64,000 nucleotides of DNA from Cryptomeria japonica (lineage: Eukaryota > Streptophyta > Pinopsida > Cupressales > Cupressaceae). Below are positions 57,190 to 64,000 of the stretch, piece by piece; within the stretch, counting starts at the first letter, position 1, and each line of letters starts with the position of its first letter. The position numbers were made by a program, and so were the translations under genes. Where the stretch lies: the NCBI RefSeq assembly GCF_030272615.1, contig NC_081413.1:20373285-20437284 (forward strand). The letters are read 5' to 3'. Under the pieces are notes generated by a model. The model was not told the origin of the DNA. It was given only the letters and a program-made list of their open reading frames with translations, and ran no database searches.

Positions 57190-57893
57190 TCGGTGGATCG
57201 TGTTTTCATCTTAGAACCACATGTGCGTCCTTAGATAGAGTGACTAGAGGGCCTCTGTGACATTTTTATGGGAAGAACTACATCTAATGGTAATTCAATG
57301 AATATTTTTTGAAGGACTTTGGGAACAAATTTCCTAAATCACTTTGCGAGTGAAGCCATCCTCATGCACTAGAAATTGTTTAAAGGAGTAACACGCTATA
57401 GATTAGTGAATTTTGAACCTATTTAAGAAAACAATAATGCTAATAACAACTCGAATCCTTGTAAAAAATGCATAATTACAATACTTGACTCTCTTAAAAA
57501 CCATATAACATTTTAAAGAAATAAACAAATGTCTATGTTTCATATTTTGATTAACATATAAGCTATTTTAAAAAATCCCTAATTTTTAATTTTTTTTTCA
57601 ATTGGGAAGGTGGGAGTCCCTCATAGTTGAAATATTTAATCCACATAACAAAGTAACTTTGCAATAGTATAGAGCTAAGTCAAGCACATGCATTGAAAGA
57701 GTCACCACTACTTTGACCAAAATAAATGGAGGTTAGAAAGAAATATCAGAAAGGGACTAAAATATTAAATGCACTCGGAGCTGTATGGAATGCTTGCAAC
57801 TTTCACATTTACTTTTTAAAGGATTTACTAATCGTCACCTCATATATAGACTAACAAAGGAGTGGCCATGAATAAATCATTGATGATCACAAT
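57190..57893. repeat. Flank of the second G1 locus, matches 5895-6599
   Basis: Left part of the duplicated locus, ending GATGATCACAAT. Homology stops on the left at GATGTCGGTG in both copies. Confidence 0.75.
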
Positions 57894-58429
57894 TGTTGAC
57901 CGCTACTTCTTTTTCTTAACCTTCTTTTGAGGTCAATTTTGTTTCTTTTCAATGCGGTCCAAGGCAGCATTGGGAAAAATAGCAACTCAAGTGATAGTGA
58001 AGGTCTTCTGTTCAACTAAATTACACTGGCAAAGATGTCTCGACTCTTCTCACACACACCCACTCTTCAGGTTTCAATTAGACATTCTAGATGGACTATA
58101 TAGTGACCTAATCAAAGACAAGTCAAAAATTATATAGCCTCCTATATAAACTAAGGCAACTCTTAATTCCTTGTGTGACATGGTGAGTAAGAGCCATGGT
58201 AAAATTTATGTTGAATGACTACGAATAAATAACTGAACATTACAATTGTCTTGTCATCTCTATGAACAATTCGTCTATTTAATATTTTCCTACTTTGACA
58301 TTGATATATAACTAACCTTCAAGACTAATTCAAATTTTCATAAGTTCAACTAAATGTCGACAACATTCACAAAATGACCACCATTTTCATCACAATGCTC
58401 TCATCCTCCCACCACGTTCATTTGTGGAA
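57894..58429. other. DNA present only in the second G1 locus
   Basis: Sits between the shared flank and the LTR. It is absent from the left copy, where a deletion joins flank to LTR. No gene recognised. Confidence 0.55.
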
Positions 58430-59183
58430 GATAAAAGAAATCAAACCTCTACAACCTACATACATAAAAGAGAGGGAAATGGGTTTGGATTGGGGTTTTG
58501 CCTTTAGGTCAAAGCCCAGTTTTGAAATTAACCAAGTAATGAAAGAAAGTAATTGCAAGTAGTTGTAAATGAAAGATTGAATTATAAATTAGCTCAGGGG
58601 AGGTTATGATAGCAATGTTGATATAAATTCTTGTGTGGAATTGAATGTTGGAATCAATCTCCTCTTCAATGGTTGAATCCTTGACTTGAATGCAACACCT
58701 AGCCTTGAAGGGAGACTTTAGGATGCTCAATAATGGAAAAGAAGTCTTGAAGGCTCTAGAATTCTTGATCGCTTGTGCACCTTGAATCTATCCAGCTTCG
58801 ACCTATCCAAATTATGGAAATGAGAGGACAAATGCCCCTTAAATACATGTTAGTGGATTTGATTTTTGTCATAGGCCATCATCGGGGTAGTTTCCCGCCC
58901 AATGCACAACCAACAATGCAACCCTAGGAAGGGTCCTACCCCAAAATAGGGCAGGGACAAGGGCGCCATGCCCCTATCCAAGGGGGGAGAGTGGTGCCAC
59001 ACCCCTGTCCTACCCCTTTCTCCAGGGAAGAGTGTGGACGGGGTGATGCAGAGGCCAAGAAAGAAGCTATTATGAGGGTTGAGCAATCTCCCCTCTCCGA
59101 TCAGGCCAGAGGATTCAATCTTGCGTGCATGAGGACCCTAATGCAATCAAAAATTTCTAGGGTCACAATGATATGACACTACA
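58430..59183 (-). repeat. Second G1 copy, 3' LTR
   Basis: Matches 21,090-21,858 along its length, more than the shortened LTR at 6600-7136. Right end GACACTACA at 59,183; left edge uncertain by some tens of bases. Confidence 0.7.
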
Positions 59184-59198
59184 TTTAGCCCCCACTTT
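59184..59198 (-). other. Second G1 copy, polypurine tract
   Basis: Same AAAGTGGGGGCTAAA as at 7137-7151. Confidence 0.75.
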
Positions 59199-59961
59199 AG
59201 TAGGAGTATAAGCGTACACCAATGCTAGTGGTAAAGTTCAAGGAAATAAGACTGAAAAACTTTTACCACGTCAAGAAGGCAAGATGCACCAAGCCCCTGG
59301 TGGACTTAGAATATTATAACTTCGATTGACAAAGTAAAAGGGAAGATCGAGAAGGGGAGAACCATCATTGCAAGTAGCAAAGTTCCCTTCACTATGAGTC
59401 ATGAAAGCAAGGATACCAAAGATTACAAAGAAAAACAAAGTTCACTAAGTAATTCTAAGTATCACAAGAAGGAAAATATGAGCGAAGTGTATGCCCCCAC
59501 ATTAAAGTGATTGTGCTTGCCTTATCGAGAATGATTTCCTTAAGGTGGGATACACCCAAGAGAGAGAGAAGGAGGGAGCACATTATCGCAAGGATTCAAC
59601 CCCCAATCAAAGAATAAACTCAAGGATAATGAACACAAAAGATGAGGTATTGTCGCTTTCCTCGGGGTCAGTATGTTATATGATAGCTCATTTATATCAT
59701 GTATGTATATGCATTCCCCAAAGAAGGACACTACCTTAGAAGAAAGGGAAGAGAGGATATCTTTTGAGTAAACATGAAAGATACCAAGAAAATATCTCAA
59801 TGCTTTGCATCGTCTCCAAGTAGACATTAAGGAAACAATAGAAGAACATGGATACATAACTAAGAATGGTTACAAATGAGAAAGAAAGTACAAGGGGGAA
59901 TATTTGTAGTACCAATATTGCTAATCTAGCACAAACATCTGCCACCCGATCTTGTTGATTA

Positions 59962-61623
59962 CTATTTCAGGACATCGAGCACAACAGATGGACCTATCAC
60001 AAGATCCAAACAAGGACTATGCTCAAGTGGTAAGTCACTTTGTTTGATTCTAGGAGCTAGGATTAGGGTTTGCGAAAATTCATCTGATAAATGCTTGTCC
60101 ACATCAACATACTCATACTCGCTATCAGAAGTATTAGGATTTGTACTGCCATTATGAATAACATTTTCTCCCATTTCTTCGTCAAAGTTTAGAGAAAGAG
60201 GAGCAAGAACACAAATAGGTGTAAAACCATCACATGGTTTGTGCAACTTATGATTAGGAGATGTAGGTTGAACATCTTTCTTAGGAGAAAAGGGAATCAT
60301 GTTAGCTGTTGGAGTCTAAGGAGATTGAGTATTTTGAGGGATAGCTTCACGAGCTTGAACACGGCGTCTTTGCTGGTGTTCTCTCTCACAACGATTCCAT
60401 CAAGTCTTAGTGAAATACTGAGAAGGAGGAGGAACACTTGAAAAATTAGGAATGTTTCTCTCCTTGAAAGTGGAAGGTTGAGGTTGAGGTTTTTTTGGTT
60501 TAACAATGGGAGAAGCAGGCCTTATGTCTCGATAAGAGGAAGGAGGTGGAAAGAAGCCATAGAAAGTAGGAATATTAGGTGTAGGAAGGAGACCAGGTCC
60601 ATCATGAGGAGGAGGTATAGGTCTAACCTTAGAAATAATATTGTTGTTCTCCTTAAGAGAAGGTAAAGTCACATCCATAGGTATAGGTGGACAATCTTCC
60701 TTAGGAGGGAGATTAGTTTCCTCTGTGAGGGGAAGAACCTTATCTTGAAGAGTAATAGGAATGTCATGTGTTCGGGATCTAGGTTGACTTAAAGATAAAA
60801 TCATATTGTTCTTCCATTTTTGATAAGTTTGAAAAAGAGCATCCCTCCTTGATGGAAGAGATTGAAATTGTTTAGGCCAAAAGAGATCAATAGGAACAAC
60901 TAGGCTTCTTTCGAATGGATGAAATAAGCTATGGATTCACGATTATGATTTCTCCATTGTGAGGAAATTTTAGACACTTGTGGATTGGAGAAGCAATATC
61001 CTTCATGTAAGATAGCCAAGGATAACCCAACTTCACATGGAATTGCTCAGAAGAAGGTATGGTAACAAAGTCAACATCCAAGGATTTAGTATAAACTTCA
61101 ACATGAAGGGTAATGGAGCCAATGGTAGGACAAGAGAAGGAATCAAATAACTTCACAACCACATTAGAAATATCATATATAGTGGTTTATGCAATTGTAA
61201 AGTGAAAAGATACTCTTCAGTTATGACATTAACCATGCAAGAGGGATCAATCGGGGCACCATGGCAAGGGATATCCTTAACCTTCACAATTATGTATAAA
61301 GGGCCATTGGGTGCTCTAATGGTCTCACTAGGGTCAAATGTAATACAATAATCCTTAGGAGTATCCTGTGTTTCTACCATATTAACCAAGTTTGGAGCCA
61401 TAGAAGTGAATTCTTCAGAAGAGAGAGAATTAGACACAATCTCAATAACGTTAGAGGTATGAGAAGGCAAGGGATCAAAGAAAATATTAAGATTTTGATT
61501 AGAAGGAGCTACTGATTTATTCCCTTTATCATTCACACCTGCCAAAGCTATAGTATTATTACCAATCAAGTCTTGAATCTTATTTTTCAATGCAAAATAT
61601 TTCTCAATATCATGACTAGACAA
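59962..61623 (-). pseudogene. Second G1 copy: protease-like and Pro-rich/acidic regions
   Basis: A 156-codon open stretch from 61,623 holds the linker and the protease-like segment GAPIDPSCMVNVITEEYL. As in the first copy, Pro-Ser follows the aspartate. Then LGYPWLSYMKDIASP (61,162-60,929), a one-base shift near 60,930, a Pro-rich stretch (60,804-60,400), and in the same frame MIPFSPKKDVQPTSP with the acidic DSEYEYVDVDKHLSDE tail to 59,962. This copy is a little more open than the first and confirms the order of regions. Confidence 0.65.
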
Positions 61624-62318
61624 TGAAATTGGAAAAAAGAATTGTTATCAAAATAAGGGGATGCAAGTTTAGAAGGATCAATTTGTTTTATAGGAGGAAG
61701 TTTGATAACATTTTTCTTCAACAATTGAGACATAATACTATGTAAAGATTCATTCAAAGAAGTAAAATGTCTTTCTCTTTGGAAAAATTTAGAAATAGAA
61801 GGCACACCTGTTGTAGCATTCACATTGTTGTTGTTGATTGTATCATTCAACTTGATGAAGACTTTTGTTTGTTTGAACTTCCCAAACGGTTATTGAACAC
61901 TCTCCCCCTTATCACTCAGAGCCATAGGAGTAGATCTCTCCATTTGACTCACAACCAGTTGATAATTGTGGAGTGTTGTGCACAACTATGTGAAGGAAGT
62001 AAACTCAGACAAAAAAGATTTTCCCTAATATCGTTTTGTAAATTAGAAATGAAAATTCTTTGAATATCATTATCAAGTACATAAAAAGAAATTTGAGGAC
62101 ACAAATGCTTATATCTACCTTTTAAATCGGTCACTTTTTCTTTAACACCTTGTTTGCAATGCATTAAATCAATCAAAGTGATTTTAGGACCAATGTTATT
62201 TTTAAATTGTTGGATGAAAGCATTTGCCAATTATTTAAAAGAAGTGTGAGAATAAGAAGGAAAAGAGCAATACCATGGCAAAGCCTTATCTCTTAGGGTT
62301 CTTGTAAACAATTTTGCT
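61624..62318 (-). pseudogene. Second G1 copy: gag, broken
   Basis: Capsid fragment NAFIQQFKNNIGPK, then MHCKQGVKEKVTDLKGRYKH and LDNDIQRIFISNLQNDIREN, with the same frame change near 62,020 as in the first copy. The gene stops at 62,318 within the codons for LFTRTLRDKAL-like sequence, where LINE sequence begins. Confidence 0.7.
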
Positions 62319-63560
62319 TGGGTTACAGATATATTTCTTCCCATCTTCCAATAGTGGATGCTTTGAATTCAAGGTGGAATTTGCTATCTCCCATCTCTGT
62401 TTGGAAATGTAGATTTCATAATGTATGGTCTGTTGTGCTTGAGCCTAAGCTTGTGCACTTTTCTTGGTGTATTCTTTTCCAGGACCTTCCTGTTGGCTCT
62501 CAGTTAGTTCATAAGGGAGTACAAGACCCTTGATGTCCCTTTTGTGGGCATCCTAAATTCTTTTAGCACCTCTTATAGTTTTGTAAGAGGGGTCAGAACT
62601 TTTGGGTCTGGATACATGATTTTTTCAAACCCTTTAGACTTGAATCTTTTTTCAGGCACATGATCCTTCTAAGAGATTCTCCCCATTTTCCTAAGAAATT
62701 CACCCCTGTCTGGCATGCTTTTCAAGGTGGAAATTCTTTTTAGGATATGGAAGGATAGAAATATATTTATTTTTTCCCAAATTTTTATGGATTCCAATGT
62801 CTCACTTTATTCTAAAGCTCTCATATATTCAAATGTGCTTCTACAGATTCAATTTCAAGCAATTAAGGTTGCTTTGGAAGTGGCTCACCTGCAGGTTTTT
62901 CTTGACTACTAGGGCAATGCCCCTTGTGCTATGGCTAGGGTTCCTCCTAAAGACCCTTCTTCCCCTTGTGGCCACTCCCCCTCCTTGGGTCAACGATGGG
63001 GGCAAAGCTTTTTTGCTCAACCGTCTCATTCTCCTAAGTCCCAAGCCACCGCTCGGCAATCTGGTTATGGGTCTGCCCGTGCTATGCATTGATGTTTCGC
63101 CTCTTCACCCGCTTGGGGAGGGGCTGGAACCACTGCTAGTGGTGGTGATGGTTAGTTTGTTGGTGGTGCTGGAGCCTCGCAAGGAGGTGGTTCTAGTTGG
63201 CCAACAATCATGCCCTCCAAAGGGTTCCCTCAGTTCACTCTTGCTATTTCTCCTCAATGTTCGATGGCTCCTGAAGAAGATAAGGAAGATAAGGGTGACG
63301 ATGGTTGGTCCATCCCTACCGTCACTCCTAACCCTGATGACATTTGGGGTAAGCATGATGACAAGGATTCACCCCTGCTACTAATGAGAATTGCTCTTGT
63401 CGCTTATAAGCCTTTATGTTGTTATTTGTTTTTTTATTCAGGAGTTATCAGTGTGACTCTTGGGATGTGATTGTGTGTCCATCCACCTTTTTTGTGAATA
63501 TATACTATATTTTCTAATTAATGAAATTTGACGCCCATATTCATAGAAAAAAATAAATAC
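62319..63560 (+). mobile_element. 5'-truncated LINE (non-LTR retrotransposon) 3' end
   Basis: Plus-strand frame from 62,318: VWKCRFHNVWSVVLEPKLVH, then FSWCILFQDLPVGSQLVHKG, then (after a stop) CPFCG, HLL and C-x-RGQNFW. This is the zinc-binding domain that follows RT in plant LINEs (zf-RVT: W-K..., P-K-x-x-x-F-x-W, C-x2-C, H-L, C). Stops are frequent afterward. The tail has Gly/Ser-rich low-complexity coding and ends with TTAATGAAATTTGACGCCC followed by A-rich DNA at about 63,545-63,580. RT and endonuclease are absent, so this is a 5'-truncated dead copy. Confidence 0.65.
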
Positions 63561-63580
63561 GAAAAAAAATGAATGCGAAA

Positions 63581-64000
63581 AATTATGACAATGAATGTCG
63601 ATTTGCGCTCAAAAACCCAAAGTAGACAACTCTAAAAATAAATTTCCATCTCCATTTTTTTCGAGAGATAATTAAATCAGAGTTTTTCTGCACCATTTTA
63701 GCAGAGTAAACTGAAAAGAGAGAAATCTTACCATTTCAAGGACAACGCACTAGAAAGAGCAACTTTGAAATTCTACGCACATAGCTAGATACTGGACTTG
63801 CATAATAAATATGCGAATACTGGATGGGCATAGCCATTTCAACAATTAATGAATCTTGCATGAGCAAAGTTTTTGGCATTCGGGTCTGAAAGTGTTTCTT
63901 GCGTGAGAACTCTTAATTCTGGCAGGCAAAGCCCACCATAAAGAACCAATCGACTAGTTAAATTTGACTCTCCTAAAAAATTAATTCATATTTTATTTTA
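63581..64000. other. Window end, nothing recognised
   Basis: AT-rich DNA without a repeat partner in the window or an open frame of note. Confidence 0.4.

Larger units (their letters stand above)
58430..62318 (-). mobile_element. Second G1 copy (3' part): LTR, protease-like region and partial gag
   Basis: Homologous to 6600-10,200 but with the outer part of the LTR retained and without element N. The minus-strand order is partial gag (62,318-61,587), protease-like, Pro-rich and acidic regions, polypurine tract at 59,184-59,198 and 3' LTR at about 58,430-59,183. Homology stops abruptly inside gag at 62,318 against a LINE, so the 5' part and 5' LTR are missing. Confidence 0.8.

Noticed and set aside
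62797-63384. 195-codon plus frame as a novel protein
   Set aside because: Overlaps the LINE tail; Leu/Pro/Val-rich composition reads as an out-of-frame shadow of Gly/Ser-rich LINE sequence.

Overview
The window looks like a transposon-dense intergenic stretch of a large plant nuclear genome. Gymnosperm, probably a conifer, is my inference from the kind and density of elements and not something the sequence proves. Plant origin is supported by Ty3/gypsy Tat-lineage coding with two RNase H domains, a plant mobile domain (PMD) reading frame, GT-AG introns of plant size, Ty1/copia and LINE remnants, and nested LTR elements. I see no rRNA, tRNA, CRISPR array or clearly intact host gene.

Layout. 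(1) 1-5.9 kb holds two members (A, B) of an unrecognised, spliced, repeated gene family on the minus strand. Member C lies at 26.5-28.3 kb, and A and C sit in a ~2 kb duplicated block. (2) 6.6-21.9 kb is element G1, a non-autonomous LTR element with gag and a protease-like region but no reverse transcriptase. Its gag is split by a second LTR element, N (10,506-18,511; AGAAG target duplication; near-perfect initiator-Met primer site). N encodes a coiled-coil protein with five zinc knuckles and a long second protein, also without polymerase. (3) 22.8-25.1 kb is a satellite-like array with a ~358 bp unit. (4) 28.9-32.5 kb is a 1.8 kb tandem duplication bounded by GA microsatellites and carrying decayed copia gag-protease. 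(5) 32,742-48,947 is a complete Tat-lineage element, T (767 bp LTRs, TTTAT target duplication, primer site, polypurine tract). Its gag-protease-G-patch-RT-RNaseH-aRNaseH-integrase frame is continuous on the minus strand apart from point stop codons, and an antisense PMD frame lies on the plus strand behind the integrase. (6) 48.9-52.1 kb is AT-rich with no gene seen. (7) 52.5-55.7 kb is a minus-strand coiled-coil gene built of 67-residue repeats with a short first exon, now frameshifted. (8) 57.2-62.3 kb is a second copy of the G1 locus, broken at 62,318 against a 5'-truncated LINE that runs to about 63.56 kb.

The most unusual signals are inside element T. Seven hairpins lie just upstream of the antisense PMD frame. 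Each has a loop of exactly 15 nt with conserved sequence, while the stems change in a compensatory way. The LTR U3 carries five consecutive AT-rich palindromes. Two ~20 bp repeat arrays with the same core (CGCGTCTGTG) sit near opposite ends of the element in opposite orientation. The PMD frame stays open over 2 kb except for eleven TAG/TGA codons, with no frameshift.

Relative order of events, inferred: the G1 locus was duplicated; N then inserted into the left copy only; element T is fairly young, with about 20 LTR differences by eye. All coding regions carry stops or frameshifts, so nothing here looks autonomously mobile now.
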